Part shown: piece after piece, positions 9,082 through 16,817 of the stretch
How the letters are laid out: the number at the start of each line of letters is the position of its first letter
Numbering within the stretch: position 1 is the stretch's first letter
Source of the DNA: an uncultured Lachnospiraceae bacterium
GTDB taxonomy: Bacteria > Bacillota > Clostridia > Lachnospirales > Lachnospiraceae
Direction: 5' to 3'
DNA: 40,840 bases
Assembly: GCA_910580015.1 (NCBI GenBank)
Contig: CAJTVT010000023.1
Location: 3,706-44,545 of the forward strand
The notes under the pieces: model-generated
Seen by the model: only the letters and a program-made list of their open reading frames with translations
The model's database searches: none
Told to the model about the DNA's origin: nothing
Translations under genes and position numbers: made by a program

Positions 9082-10095
9082 ATGAAAAAAATATCATTTA
9101 TTTTTACCTTGTTTTGTGCCCTCTTTTTTCTGTGTGGCTGCGGAATGCTGGGATTCCAATATCTCACCCTAGAAGGTCAATATCAGGAACTGGAAGCAGA
9201 AACGGTCCAACTTGAAAAGGACAATTCTTCCCTGAATGAACAGCTTCAGGACGGTGCAATTCAGCTAAAAAACAGCATTGCACAGTTAGAGGAAAAGGAA
9301 GATTATATTGAGGGACAGAAAGAATATATTTCTGAGCTGTCTAACAAAGTCGATTCCGTTCTAAAAATGCAGAGCTCTCTTGACAGCGATGATGAGGTGG
9401 AGGAGCAATCTCCTTATGAAGATGAAGACTCAGATCCATTTCCTAATTTGTATGCCAAAGAGTTTGATGCTGCTGATGAGGAAGTACAAAAAATTGTCTA
9501 TCTGACGTTTGATGATGGTCCATCGAGCTTGACACCGAAGGTTCTGGATCTTCTAGATCAATATCATGCAAAAGCCACATTTTTTGTTGTGTGTAAAAAT
9601 AACGAAGAACATGTAGCGTATTTGTCGGAGATTGTGAAGCGTGGTCACACACTTGCGCTTCATTCTTACAGTCATAATTACAGCCAGATCTATGCCTCAA
9701 GAGACGCTTTCCTGGAGGATTATGAGAAGGTATTTGATTGGGTTGTGGATAATACAGGGTACACGCCGTCCTTGTTTCGCTTTCCCGGAGGCAGCAACAA
9801 TGGCTCCTCCTATGTAGCCACTGAAATAATTCAGGAAATGAAACGGCGGGGATTCGAATACTTTGACTGGAATGTAAGTTCTGGAGATGGCAGCAATCTT
9901 ACCACAACGGATAATATTATTGATAATATATGCAATAATATTAAAAATATCGAAAATCCTGTGGTTTTGATGCATGACGGCAGCGGAAAGAATGCCACTC
10001 TGGCAGCTCTCCCTACCGTACTGAAAAACTTGTCAGAGGCCGGATATGAATTCCGTTCGCTGGATAAAACAGTGCCTCCAGTACACTACCGCTGA
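9082..10095 (+). CDS. Polysaccharide deacetylase lipoprotein (NodB/CE4 domain)
   Basis: This 337-residue surface lipoprotein is predicted to remove acetyl groups from peptidoglycan or another glycan. A signal peptide ends in a lipobox-like FFLCGC (about residue 20), followed by a coiled coil (about 30-100) and an acidic linker. The NodB domain starts near 135 with YLTFDDGPS (the DD motif). It continues with ALHSYSHNY (the metal-binding HxxxH), FRFPGGSN, FDWNVSSGDG and VVLMHDGSG (catalytic His). All canonical CE4 motifs are present, so it should be active. ATG 9082 is preferred over 9064 because GGAGG lies 6-11 bases upstream of it and the signal peptide then has the normal length. It converges on spoVT with only 9 bases between the stops. 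Confidence 0.93.
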   Translation: MKKISFIFTLFCALFFLCGCGMLGFQYLTLEGQYQELEAETVQLEKDNSSLNEQLQDGAIQLKNSIAQLEEKEDYIEGQKEYISELSNKVDSVLKMQSSLDSDDEVEEQSPYEDEDSDPFPNLYAKEFDAADEEVQKIVYLTFDDGPSSLTPKVLDLLDQYHAKATFFVVCKNNEEHVAYLSEIVKRGHTLALHSYSHNYSQIYASRDAFLEDYEKVFDWVVDNTGYTPSLFRFPGGSNNGSSYVATEIIQEMKRRGFEYFDWNVSSGDGSNLTTTDNIIDNICNNIKNIENPVVLMHDGSGKNATLAALPTVLKNLSEAGYEFRSLDKTVPPVHYR

Positions 10096-10121
10096 CAGAT
10101 GGGGTTATTGTTCCATCTGTC
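10094..10121. terminator. Bidirectional terminator hairpin at convergent gene ends
   Basis: A perfect 9-bp stem, GACAGATGG (10094-10102) with CCATCTGTC (10113-10121), overlaps the stop of the deacetylase gene and the last codons of spoVT. Its loop contains the spoVT stop. There is no long T-run on either side, so efficiency is uncertain. Confidence 0.5.
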
Positions 10122-10653
10122 TGCCCAGGAATCCAGCAGCAACCTTTGCTAATTTGCTTTCGGTTTCTCCCACGATGTTGTTTTCATCTCGGTTAAACAT
10201 CACAACAGAACCGATGGCGTCCCCTTCACAGATAATGGTGGATACAACCTGAGATTGAAACTCTCCAGAGTCATCCAGGGTGATCTTTACGAAGCCTTTT
10301 TCATCCTTACTAGCACAAAAGGTTTCCCTGTCTGTGATGACATTTTCTAATTGTTTGCTGATGGGTTTTCCATCAAACTCTTTTTTTCCATTGCCAGCCG
10401 CTGCGATCACATGGTCTCTGTCCGTGATGCAGACCAAGCAGCCGCTGGTCTGGGCAAGACTTTCAGCATACAACCCTGCAAACTGGCCTAATTCTCCGAT
10501 GGGAGAGTATTTTTTTAAGATAATTTCTCCTTCGCGATCTGTAAAAATCTCCAGTGGATCCCCCTCCCGGATCCGCAAGGTACGGCGGATTTCCTTAGGT
10601 ACCACAACTCTGCCTAGATCATCTATTCTTCGAACAATTCCTGTTGCTTTCAT
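10105..10653 (-). CDS. spoVT: Stage V sporulation protein T, transcription regulator
   Basis: This 182-residue DNA-binding regulator modulates late forespore gene expression in spore formers. Residues 1-52 form the SpoVT/AbrB swapped-hairpin DNA-binding domain, with the hallmark MKATGIVRRIDDLGRVVVPKEIRRTLRIREGDPLEIF. The rest is a GAF-type sensor domain (about 55-180). Length and order match SpoVT (178-182 residues) rather than the shorter AbrB. ATG 10653 follows GGAGGAA at ideal distance; the frame is open five codons further up without support. A plausible forespore sigma-G promoter lies upstream (10693-10725). Its presence is the best evidence that the organism belongs to a sporulating lineage. 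Confidence 0.95.
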   Translation of the reverse strand: MKATGIVRRIDDLGRVVVPKEIRRTLRIREGDPLEIFTDREGEIILKKYSPIGELGQFAGLYAESLAQTSGCLVCITDRDHVIAAAGNGKKEFDGKPISKQLENVITDRETFCASKDEKGFVKITLDDSGEFQSQVVSTIICEGDAIGSVVMFNRDENNIVGETESKLAKVAAGFLGRQMEQ

Positions 10654-10692
10654 AAAAAATTCCTCCATTTGATTACTTTTCCTTTTGTAAGG

Positions 10693-10725
10693 ATAGTATT
10701 TGTCAAATGTAGGAATTTATACTCA
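10693..10725 (-). promoter_or_regulatory. Candidate sigma-G promoter of spoVT
   Basis: Reading the minus strand, GTATA (matching the -35 consensus GHATR) is followed 17 bases later by AATACTA, against consensus CATWHTA with spacing 18. In Bacillus, spoVT is a sigma-G gene, so both position and sequence fit. A TTGACA also occurs in the spacer but has no good -10 partner. Confidence 0.45.
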
Positions 10726-10782
10726 GTCAAATTTATTTCTGTGAAAAAATTTGGCAAAAAATGTTACATGGTACACAGAGAA

Positions 10783-10878
10783 CAAGAGACTGTCGTGAAA
10801 TGAAATTAATACATAATCTAGGTTAAAAAAACAAGACCATAGATTGTTAAGATTAGCCATTTTCGGACAGTCTCTTGA
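10783..10878. repeat. 96-bp element with about 17-bp terminal inverted repeats
   Basis: CAAGAGACTGTC followed by GTGAAA (10783-10800) is mirrored by TTTCG plus GACAGTCTCTTG (10862-10878). The inside contains a second inverted pair around AATCTA (AATCTAGG and CCATAGATT). The element lies in the 398-bp gap between the PocR receptor gene and spoVT. The shape fits a small non-autonomous mobile element or a hairpin RNA; no reading frame is inside. Confidence 0.5.
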
Positions 10879-10929
10879 AGAATAAGATTTTTATGTATCA
10901 TGTTACTTCGAAAGTTTTTTATTTTAATG

Positions 10930-11048
10930 ATTAGGATGTCAAAAGCACCTTTGGCGCTACGCTCAAACCATATATTGCTATTACAAATCAATTTACATAT
11001 CAATATATGGTATAGAGCGGGTGCAGCGTACCCTTTTGACACCCTAAT
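10930..11048. repeat. 119-bp inverted repeat abutting the PocR receptor gene
   Basis: The left arm 10930-10977 and right arm 11001-11048 are imperfect complements. On opposite strands both read ATTAGG(A/G)TGTCAAAAG at the outer end and ACCATATATTG at the inner end, about 48 bases each around a 23-base AT-rich loop. The outer edge is 3 bases from the receptor stop codon. It may serve as that gene's terminator, but length and symmetry also fit a miniature inverted-repeat element. Confidence 0.6.
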
Positions 11049-11051
11049 TTT

Positions 11052-11831
11052 TTAATCAAATAAAGATACCAGAGAAGAGATCCGTTCTGTAATCTCAGCC
11101 ACAGACTTTTCAATATCATTGTAGATAACAGCGGACTGAGAGGAGAGCTCTTGCATATTTTTTGCAACCACTGCAAAACCAGCGCCGGCCTCACCACTTC
11201 GAGCAGCCTCAATACTTGCATTTAAAGATAAGATATTTTGTTTTTTGGCGATGGCCTTTAAGTGGCTGGTATTATCGTTAATGGTTTGGATCAGTTCATT
11301 GGATTCCTCGACTCCCCGTTGTACGCCGCTGAGTCGATCCGCATTACTGTTCTTAAAGTATTCCAGGTTGACGAGTTGATTTACAATAATTCCAAGGAGG
11401 TTTGCAGATGCCCGGATTTTAGCCTCAGAGCTGATCGGCACCTTTTGAAGCGCTCGGATATATTCCTCTTGGTCAATGCCTAACTCCAGGGCAACCTGTC
11501 GGAATTTATCTTCATCTGGCGGGTTTGGCAGAACCTGACCGCCGATCACAGAGCCCACCCGTTCATCATTTACCATAATATCCACCGAGAAATCCATCAA
11601 TCCCGCATGACAAAAATATGTACCAGAGCATTCGGTGTCACATTTCACGCATCGGCGGAGTCCTTCTTGGGAGCCTCTCGTATATTTCATGCAAAAATCC
11701 GTAAAGTTACTTCCCTTTGTAAGATATTCACCATTTATCCCGACAGTGATAGCTGCCAGTCCTGTAGCATTGGAGAAGTCATCCTGAATTTTTTGTAATT
11801 TTGACACGTCCATAAAGTCTTTAAGTTCCAT
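11052..11831 (-). CDS. Soluble PocR-domain sensor with minimal chemoreceptor signalling tip
   Basis: This is a 259-residue cytoplasmic protein. Residues 1-165 form a PocR-type ligand-binding domain with a cysteine cluster (CRRCVKCDTEC-like wording around 60-75: C..C...C....C..G). The remainder is a very short methyl-accepting chemotaxis module containing the hairpin tip ILSLNASIEAARSGEAGAGFAVVA (about 200-225). There are no transmembrane segments and almost no methylation helices, so it could signal to CheA/CheW only as a small cytosolic receptor. ATG 11831 has GAAAGGAAGAGG upstream. PocR domains bind small organic ligands such as propanediol in other proteins; the ligand here is unknown. The gene ends right at an inverted repeat, so I considered truncation, but the frame closes in a natural helix after the tip. 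Confidence 0.85.
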   Translation of the reverse strand: MELKDFMDVSKLQKIQDDFSNATGLAAITVGINGEYLTKGSNFTDFCMKYTRGSQEGLRRCVKCDTECSGTYFCHAGLMDFSVDIMVNDERVGSVIGGQVLPNPPDEDKFRQVALELGIDQEEYIRALQKVPISSEAKIRASANLLGIIVNQLVNLEYFKNSNADRLSGVQRGVEESNELIQTINDNTSHLKAIAKKQNILSLNASIEAARSGEAGAGFAVVAKNMQELSSQSAVIYNDIEKSVAEITERISSLVSLFD

Positions 11832-11913
11832 TTTGTGTTACCTCTTCCTTTCACAAATCCTATCCAGGTGTTTTTACAGAGTTGATACCTTTTCGGATTC
11901 TTTTGTTGTCTGT

Positions 11914-13380
11914 TTATAATACTTTTTCGATCTCTGCAATGACAATCTTTAATGCCTTGATTCTAGCGTACTTTTTGTCATTGGATTCCAGTACATGCCA
12001 TGGAGCGTAAGAGGTATTGGTTTTCTTCATCATTTCGTTGATCGCATCTTCATACTGATCCCATTTTTCACGGTTTCTCCAGTCCTCATCCGTAATCTTC
12101 CATTGTTTTTCTGGCGTGTTTTGCCGATCGGTAAAACGTTCTAACTGTACATCTTTGTCAATTTGTACCCAAAATTTAATAATCACTGCGCCCCAGTCGG
12201 ACAATTCTTTCTCAAATTCATTAATTTCATTAAAAGCACGTTTCCAGTCGTTTTCCCCACAGAAACCTTCCAAACGCTCCACCATGACTCTGCCATACCA
12301 GGTACGGTCAAAGATTGCTACATGTCCAGTTTTGGGAAGCCGATTCCAGAAACGCCATAGATAATGTCTCGCTTTTTCATGGGGTTCTGGGCTTGCAATT
12401 GGGTGAACTTCATAACCTCTGGGATCCAAAGCCCCAGTGATTCGCTTGATGTTGCCGCCTTTTCCAGCAGCATCCCAGCCCTCATATGCAATGATCACGG
12501 GAATTTTCTTGCGGTATAATTCATTATGAAGTCCTTTTAGCTTGTTTTGAAGCATTTTTAGTTCTATTCTGTATGCTTCCTCCTCAATGGTCTTATCCAA
12601 AGGAATCTCGGAAAGCCTTGGCATTTTTTCTAGAGGAAATACATTTTGTAAAAGAGGCACTGCCATAGCGCTGTTTTGTAAAGCGGTGTCAATTCCGTTT
12701 ACCAAAGTCTCAACAACCTGGAGTAAAGCCCATTTTCGGCTCTGTGCATCCACGATATACCAGGGAGAAGTGGATGCGTTGGTGTCGCTTAAATATTGGT
12801 CATATACTTTCAAACATTTATCATAGTGCTCATTCTGCCATTCATCGTTGTTACTGACACGCCAGCTTGTGCTTCGGTCTTTCTCTAAAGCTTTAATCCT
12901 GCTTTTTTGCTCTTTCTGGCTGATTTGGAAAAAGAATTTCATTACCAAATAGCCGTTATCAGTCAATTGACGCTCAAATCGCTTGACACTGTCGATCTGT
13001 TTTTTGTACTCTTTATCCTTCAGTGTCCCATGCAGGCGTCCACGGGTAACCTCGTCCATCCATCCAGAATCGAGAAAACAGAACTTGCCTGCCTCTGGAA
13101 TTTTTACAAAGTAACGATACAAAAAGGGTTTTCGTTGTTCTTCTTCTGTGGGAATATCCATTGTGGCTACTTTAAAAAATCTGGGATCGATATTTAGAAT
13201 CAATTTTCCCAAAATACTGCCTTTTCCAGCGGTTCCCCAACCTTCAAATAATACCAAAACTGGAAGTTTGCGTTCTTTGATCAGCATCTGCTGTTCCCTT
13301 AACTTCTGGCGCGCTGCTTCCAGGCGCGCATCCAGTTCTTCAGCATCCGGTTTCTCCGGTTTGTTCCAATTTTTCAGCAT
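11914..13380 (-). CDS. pap: Polyphosphate:AMP phosphotransferase (tandem PPK2 domains)
   Basis: This 488-residue cytosolic enzyme has two PPK2 P-loop kinase domains, the architecture of class II PPK2 that turns AMP plus polyphosphate into ADP. The N-terminal domain has Walker A FEGWGTAGKGS (45-54) but a divergent lid, FLDSGWMDEVTRGRL (102-116). The C-terminal domain is canonical, with YEGWDAAGKGGNIK (299-312), SPEPHEKARHYLWRFW (330-345) and FDRTWYGRVMVER (357-369). By analogy the second domain is catalytic and the first structural. ATG 13380 follows AAAGGAGGAGAAGG; the open frame extends 12 codons further but without a better site. The neighbouring acylphosphatase also handles phosphoryl groups, and the operon (minus strand) may begin with the ArsC-like gene. 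Confidence 0.93.
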   Translation of the reverse strand: MLKNWNKPEKPDAEELDARLEAARQKLREQQMLIKERKLPVLVLFEGWGTAGKGSILGKLILNIDPRFFKVATMDIPTEEEQRKPFLYRYFVKIPEAGKFCFLDSGWMDEVTRGRLHGTLKDKEYKKQIDSVKRFERQLTDNGYLVMKFFFQISQKEQKSRIKALEKDRSTSWRVSNNDEWQNEHYDKCLKVYDQYLSDTNASTSPWYIVDAQSRKWALLQVVETLVNGIDTALQNSAMAVPLLQNVFPLEKMPRLSEIPLDKTIEEEAYRIELKMLQNKLKGLHNELYRKKIPVIIAYEGWDAAGKGGNIKRITGALDPRGYEVHPIASPEPHEKARHYLWRFWNRLPKTGHVAIFDRTWYGRVMVERLEGFCGENDWKRAFNEINEFEKELSDWGAVIIKFWVQIDKDVQLERFTDRQNTPEKQWKITDEDWRNREKWDQYEDAINEMMKKTNTSYAPWHVLESNDKKYARIKALKIVIAEIEKVL

Positions 13381-13422
13381 TCCTTCTCCTCCTTTGCCTG
13401 TGCAACAAGCGAACATGACTGT

Positions 13423-13698
13423 CTAGTATTTTACAGAAAAACCATGTTCTACATTGTCCACTTCCATAGAATTTCTTGTGATCCAATCTATGCGTATATA
13501 TGTATCTTGCAAGAGTCCTTGAATCATCATATCCAGAGCTTCTTCTCGACCCTGGAGTTGGGCTTCTACAGAACCATCCCCATTGTTTTTGATCCACCCA
13601 GTGATTCCATAATGGCGTGCCAGTCCACATGCTTTATAGCGAAAACCCACACCCTGTACTCTGCCTGTAAAGACAAAGTGTTTGCGTATTATGTTCAT
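13423..13698 (-). CDS. acyP: Acylphosphatase
   Basis: This 91-residue cytosolic enzyme hydrolyses acyl phosphates such as carbamoyl or acetyl phosphate. It shows the family loop GRVQGVGFR (substrate-binding arginine) and the catalytic asparagine stretch GWIKNNGDGSVEAQLQG, at normal family length. I start at ATG 13698, which overlaps the upstream ArsC-like stop (ATGA) and has GGGAG 11 bases upstream; a TTG seven codons earlier would lengthen it beyond the family norm. It ends 42 bases before the polyphosphate kinase start, so the three genes are probably co-transcribed. Confidence 0.93.
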   Translation of the reverse strand: MNIIRKHFVFTGRVQGVGFRYKACGLARHYGITGWIKNNGDGSVEAQLQGREEALDMMIQGLLQDTYIRIDWITRNSMEVDNVEHGFSVKY

Positions 13699-14054
13699 GA
13701 TTCTGTCAATTTCTCCCAATCTTCCGGCTTAAATCCTGTAACAACACCTTTTTCTGTCACAAGAATTGGGCGTTTTACCAGCATCCCGTCTGTGGCAAGC
13801 AGAGCATATTTCTCTTCCAGGGACAATTCTGGTAGCCGGTCTTTTAACTTCTTTTCCTTATATAATATTCCGCTGGTATTGAAAAACCGCTTGATGTCCA
13901 GACCGCTTTGTTCATGCCACAACTTTAACTCTTCAACTGTTGGGTTTTGTTCCTTTATGTCACGGTCTGTAAATTCCACCTGGTGTTCTGTCAGCCATTT
14001 TTTAGCTTTTTGGCAGGTGGAACATTTTGGATATTCCACAAACAGCGCTTTCAT
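13695..14054 (-). CDS. ArsC/Spx-family thioredoxin-fold protein
   Basis: This 119-residue cytosolic protein has a thioredoxin fold and the CxxC-type redox motif YPKCSTCQKA (Cys10, Cys13), followed by FNTSGILYKEKKL and a conserved LVKRPILVT strand. This arrangement is shared by arsenate-reductase-like YffB proteins and by Spx. The CxxC and an arginine in the KRPI segment favour the reductase-like branch over the RNA-polymerase-binding Spx branch, but I cannot prove arsenate activity. TAAGGAGGATGG precedes ATG 14054. It leads the acyP-pap operon on the minus strand and is divergent from rpmG. Confidence 0.88.
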   Translation of the reverse strand: MKALFVEYPKCSTCQKAKKWLTEHQVEFTDRDIKEQNPTVEELKLWHEQSGLDIKRFFNTSGILYKEKKLKDRLPELSLEEKYALLATDGMLVKRPILVTEKGVVTGFKPEDWEKLTES

Positions 14055-14195
14055 TTTCCATCCTCCTTAAGTTGAATGTCTTTCTGATATTTTAACATAT
14101 TGCATGGGATATTTCAATTTATTCAAAATAAAAAACAGAAATTTCGATGCCATTGTAAATACAGGATTTTCCAAGTTACATCTTTGAAAAAGGTC

Positions 14196-14224
14196 TTGAC
14201 CATACAGCTAGTTTATGCTATAGT
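14196..14224 (+). promoter_or_regulatory. Sigma-A promoter of the rpmG-secE-nusG operon
   Basis: TTGACC (14196-14201) and TATAGT (14219-14224) lie exactly 17 bases apart and about 65 bases before rpmG. This is the only good promoter in the divergent gap. Confidence 0.8.
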
Positions 14225-14290
14225 AGACTAGCGATGGAAGTAGGTCTTTTTTTTATGCCTAAAATTAGAAATTAAGTGGAGGTGGAAGTT

Positions 14291-14440
14291 GTGCGCACTA
14301 GAATTACACTGGCATGTACGGAATGTAAACAACGTAACTATAACATGACCAAAGATAAGAAAGCTCATCCAGACAGAATGGAAACGAAAAAATATTGCAG
14401 ATTTTGCAGAAAACACACATCACATAAGGAAACCAAGTAA
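14291..14440 (+). CDS. rpmG: Ribosomal protein L33
   Basis: A 49-residue protein of the large subunit, starting with GTG: MRTRITLACTECKQRNYNM. Four cysteines in two pairs (TECK..., CRFCRKH) are the zinc-binding C+ form of L33. AAGTGGAGGTGGAAGTT precedes the GTG. It is the first gene of the secE-nusG operon, as usual in Firmicutes. Confidence 0.93.
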   Translation: MRTRITLACTECKQRNYNMTKDKKAHPDRMETKKYCRFCRKHTSHKETK

Positions 14441-14526
14441 CAGGAGAGAGCATAAGGAAGTGAAAGGCTGAACGAAAGTTCACCCATCCCTGGATTTCAG
14501 ACGCAAGAAGCGTCAAGGAGGTAAAA

Positions 14527-14733
14527 ATGGGAGAAACGAAAACAGAAAAAGCTTCAAAGACAAGCTGGTTCACCGGTCTTAAGGCGGAATTTGACAAAAT
14601 TATTTGGCCTGATAAAAAATCACTTACCAGACAGACGGCAGCAGTTGTGGCTGTTTCCATTGTCTTGGGTCTTGTCATTGCTGTATTCGATGTGTTTATC
14701 AAGTATGGCGTGGATACCTTGGTAAATTTATAG
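14527..14733 (+). CDS. secE: Preprotein translocase subunit SecE
   Basis: A 68-residue membrane protein that clamps SecY in the protein export channel. An amphipathic helix with the conserved FKAEFDKIIWPDKKSL-like wording (residues about 18-35) precedes one transmembrane helix (about 38-60). AAGGAGG precedes ATG. Its place between rpmG and nusG is the standard one. A small GACGC/GCGTC hairpin lies in the 86-bp spacer before it. Confidence 0.95.
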   Translation: MGETKTEKASKTSWFTGLKAEFDKIIWPDKKSLTRQTAAVVAVSIVLGLVIAVFDVFIKYGVDTLVNL

Positions 14734-14749
14734 GAGGCATAGGTGATTT

Positions 14750-15265
14750 ATGGCAGAGGCAAACTGGTATGTAGTTCATACCTATTCTGGTTATGAAAAT
14801 AAAGTCAAGGAGAACATTGATAAGACAATTAAAAACCGGCACCTGGAGGAACAGATTCTTGAGGTCAGAGTTCCGATGCAGAGTGTTGTGGAGTTGAAAA
14901 ACGGTGTGAAAAAGACTGTTGAGAAAAAAATGTTCCCCGGCTATGTTCTTATTAATATGGTTATGAATGATGACATATGGTATGTGGTTAGAAATACCAG
15001 AGGCGTTACCGGGTTTGTAGGTCCGGGATCCAAGCCCGTACCACTCACTGAAGCTGAAATGAGACCATTGGGTATTCAGGTCGATAATGTGGTTGTGGAT
15101 TTTGAAGAAGGAGATACCATCAGTGTTACCGGCGGTGTTTGGAAAGATACAGTTGGTATCATACAGTCCATCAATCACAGTAAACAGATGGTTACGATCA
15201 ATGTTGACCTGTTCGGTCGTGAAACGCCGGTTGAAATAAGTTTCACAGATATAAGAAAGTTATAA
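14750..15265 (+). CDS. nusG: Transcription termination/antitermination factor NusG
   Basis: This 171-residue factor binds RNA polymerase and links it to Rho or the ribosome. The NGN domain (1-115) starts with NWYVVHTYSGYENKVKENI and contains MFPGYVLINM. A KOW domain follows (about 118-171, with FEEGDTISVTGGVWKDTVGIIQ). It starts 16 bases after secE behind AGGAGGCATAGG. It is full length and unremarkable. Confidence 0.97.
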   Translation: MAEANWYVVHTYSGYENKVKENIDKTIKNRHLEEQILEVRVPMQSVVELKNGVKKTVEKKMFPGYVLINMVMNDDIWYVVRNTRGVTGFVGPGSKPVPLTEAEMRPLGIQVDNVVVDFEEGDTISVTGGVWKDTVGIIQSINHSKQMVTINVDLFGRETPVEISFTDIRKL

Positions 15266-15329
15266 GATGCACAGATTGCAGGAATCTCAAAAGAAGCCTG
15301 TAGACAAGTATTAAAGGAGGATTTTCCAA

Positions 15330-15755
15330 ATGGCAAAGAAAGTAGAAGGATATATCAAATTACAGATCCCTGCTGGAAAGGCTACACCTGCACCACCAGT
15401 TGGACCTGCCCTTGGACAGCACGGTGTAAATATCGTTGAATTTACGAAACAGTTTAATGCCAGAACTGCTGATCAGGGAGACTTAATTATTCCGGTTGTG
15501 ATTACCGTATATTCAGATAGAAGCTTTAGCTTCGTGACAAAGACTCCGCCTGCTCCAGTGTTGATCAAGAAGGCGTGCAATATTAAGTCTGGCTCCGCAG
15601 TTCCGAATAAGACGAAGGTAGCTACTATTTCCAAAGCAAAGCTTCAGGAAATTGCAGAGTTGAAGATGCCAGATTTGAATGCTGGTTCTTTGGAGGCAGC
15701 AATGAGTATGATCGCAGGAACAGCAAGAAGTATGGGAGTTCAGGTGGAAGAATAA
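15330..15755 (+). CDS. rplK: Ribosomal protein L11
   Basis: This 141-residue protein of the GTPase-associated centre binds 23S rRNA and is needed for stringent-response sensing. Hallmarks are the N-terminal KLQIPAGKATPAPPVGPALGQ and the C-terminal GTARSMGVQVE. TTAAAGGAGG precedes ATG. It lies 64 bases after nusG in the conserved order. Confidence 0.97.
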   Translation: MAKKVEGYIKLQIPAGKATPAPPVGPALGQHGVNIVEFTKQFNARTADQGDLIIPVVITVYSDRSFSFVTKTPPAPVLIKKACNIKSGSAVPNKTKVATISKAKLQEIAELKMPDLNAGSLEAAMSMIAGTARSMGVQVEE

Positions 15756-15800
15756 GCGTAGGCGATTCTATACACAGAATTTCGGATACTTTTTCTGATA

Positions 15801-15831
15801 CCGTGGGAGGGACTGCTCCCGATATTACCAC
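15801..15831 (+). promoter_or_regulatory. Possible L1-binding hairpin before rplA
   Basis: In the 91-base rplK-rplA spacer, GGGAG (15805-15809) pairs with CTCCC (15816-15820), with outer bases TGG/CCA around an asymmetric GATATTA loop. Short stems with GGGA and GAT loops resemble the L1 site on 23S rRNA, which L1 uses for autoregulation in many bacteria. The match is by shape only. Confidence 0.4.
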
Positions 15832-15846
15832 TAGGAGGTTATTGAG

Positions 15847-16539
15847 ATGAAACGAGGAAAGAAATATGTAGAAGCTGCAAAGGCTATCGACAAAGCTGTG
15901 CAGTATGATACAACAGAAGCAATCAGCTTAGCAAAAAAAGCGGCAGTTGCTAAATTTGATGAGACAATCGAAGCTCATATCAGAACTGGCTGTGACGGAC
16001 GTCATGCAGAACAGCAGATCCGTGGCGCAGTAGTGTTGCCTCATGGAACTGGTAAGACAGTTAAGGTTCTGGTTTTTGCAAAGGGTGATAAAGTAGATGA
16101 GGCGCTGGCAGCAGGCGCAGACCATGTGGGTGGAGACGAACTGATTCCAAAGATCCAGAATGATGGATGGTTGGATTTTGATGTTGTAGTCGCTACACCA
16201 GATATGATGGGCGTTGTGGGCCGTTTGGGTCGTGTACTTGGTCCCAAAGGTTTAATGCCGAACCCGAAAGCAGGAACTGTAACCATGGATGTTACCAAAG
16301 CTGTCAATGATATCAAGGCTGGTAAGATTGAGTACAGATTGGATAAGACCAACATTATTCATGTGCCAATTGGAAAAGCATCTTTTACAGAAGAACAGTT
16401 AGCGGACAACTTCCAGACCCTTATGGATGCCATCATTAAGGCAAAGCCATCTGCATTAAAAGGACAATATTTGAAGAGTGTTACATTAGCTCCAACAATG
16501 GGACCAGGTGTAAAGATCAATACGGCTAAGCTTGTTTAA
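15847..16539 (+). CDS. rplA: Ribosomal protein L1
   Basis: This 230-residue protein builds the mobile L1 stalk at the ribosomal E site and is often an autogenous repressor of its operon. Typical wording includes MKRGKKYVEAAKAID, FDETIEAHIRTGCDGRHAEQQIRG, LGPKGLMPNPKAGTVT and the RLDKTNIIHVPIG segment. ATG 15847 follows CTAGGAGGTTATTGAG. It is full length. A new promoter starts right behind its stop. Confidence 0.97.
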   Translation: MKRGKKYVEAAKAIDKAVQYDTTEAISLAKKAAVAKFDETIEAHIRTGCDGRHAEQQIRGAVVLPHGTGKTVKVLVFAKGDKVDEALAAGADHVGGDELIPKIQNDGWLDFDVVVATPDMMGVVGRLGRVLGPKGLMPNPKAGTVTMDVTKAVNDIKAGKIEYRLDKTNIIHVPIGKASFTEEQLADNFQTLMDAIIKAKPSALKGQYLKSVTLAPTMGPGVKINTAKLV

Positions 16540-16547
16540 AATTATTG

Positions 16548-16576
16548 TTGACATCCAAAATATAAAATGGTATGCT
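16548..16576 (+). promoter_or_regulatory. Promoter of the rplJ-rplL transcript
   Basis: TTGACA (16548-16553), a 17-base spacer and TATGCT (16571-16576) start 8 bases after the rplA stop. This gives rplJ-rplL an independent transcript that includes the L10 leader. Confidence 0.75.
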
Positions 16577-16817
16577 TAGTAAGCATATGACCGAAGACAG
16601 CAGGTGCCGAAAGGCGTAACAGTTGGCCTGCCGAGGAACTTTATCAGAATATTGTGTCTGATAAGAATGAAGATTATTTCAAGCCTCTTTGTCTCGGACA
16701 AAGGGGCTTTTAAATTACAGACATTCCATGTTTGGAATTTAAAAGCTCACAGACAAGGCAGCTATTTCTTAATCAGAGAGATAACTGTACTTAATAAAAT
16801 AAGGAGGTGCACGATTC
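16577..16817 (+). ncRNA. L10 leader with attenuator terminator
   Basis: The leader before rplJ carries the recognisable L10-leader features. A GC-rich multistem region includes GCAGGTGCCGAAAGGCG and CAGTTGGCCTGC (about 16600-16635). It is followed by a strong terminator stem, GCCTCTTTGTC (16683-16693) with GACAAAGGGGC (16697-16707) and a short T-run. In Firmicutes the L10(L12)4 complex binds the upstream stems and promotes termination, setting ribosomal stalk levels. Confidence 0.85.

Noticed and set aside
9443..9975. Minus-strand frames opposite the deacetylase gene
   Set aside because: They are antisense to conserved CE4 motifs and lack start signals.
13444..14070. 208-codon plus-strand frame opposite acyP and the ArsC-like gene
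   Set aside because: It is the complement of two well-supported genes and has no start signal; cysteine- and serine-rich translation is typical of a shadow frame.
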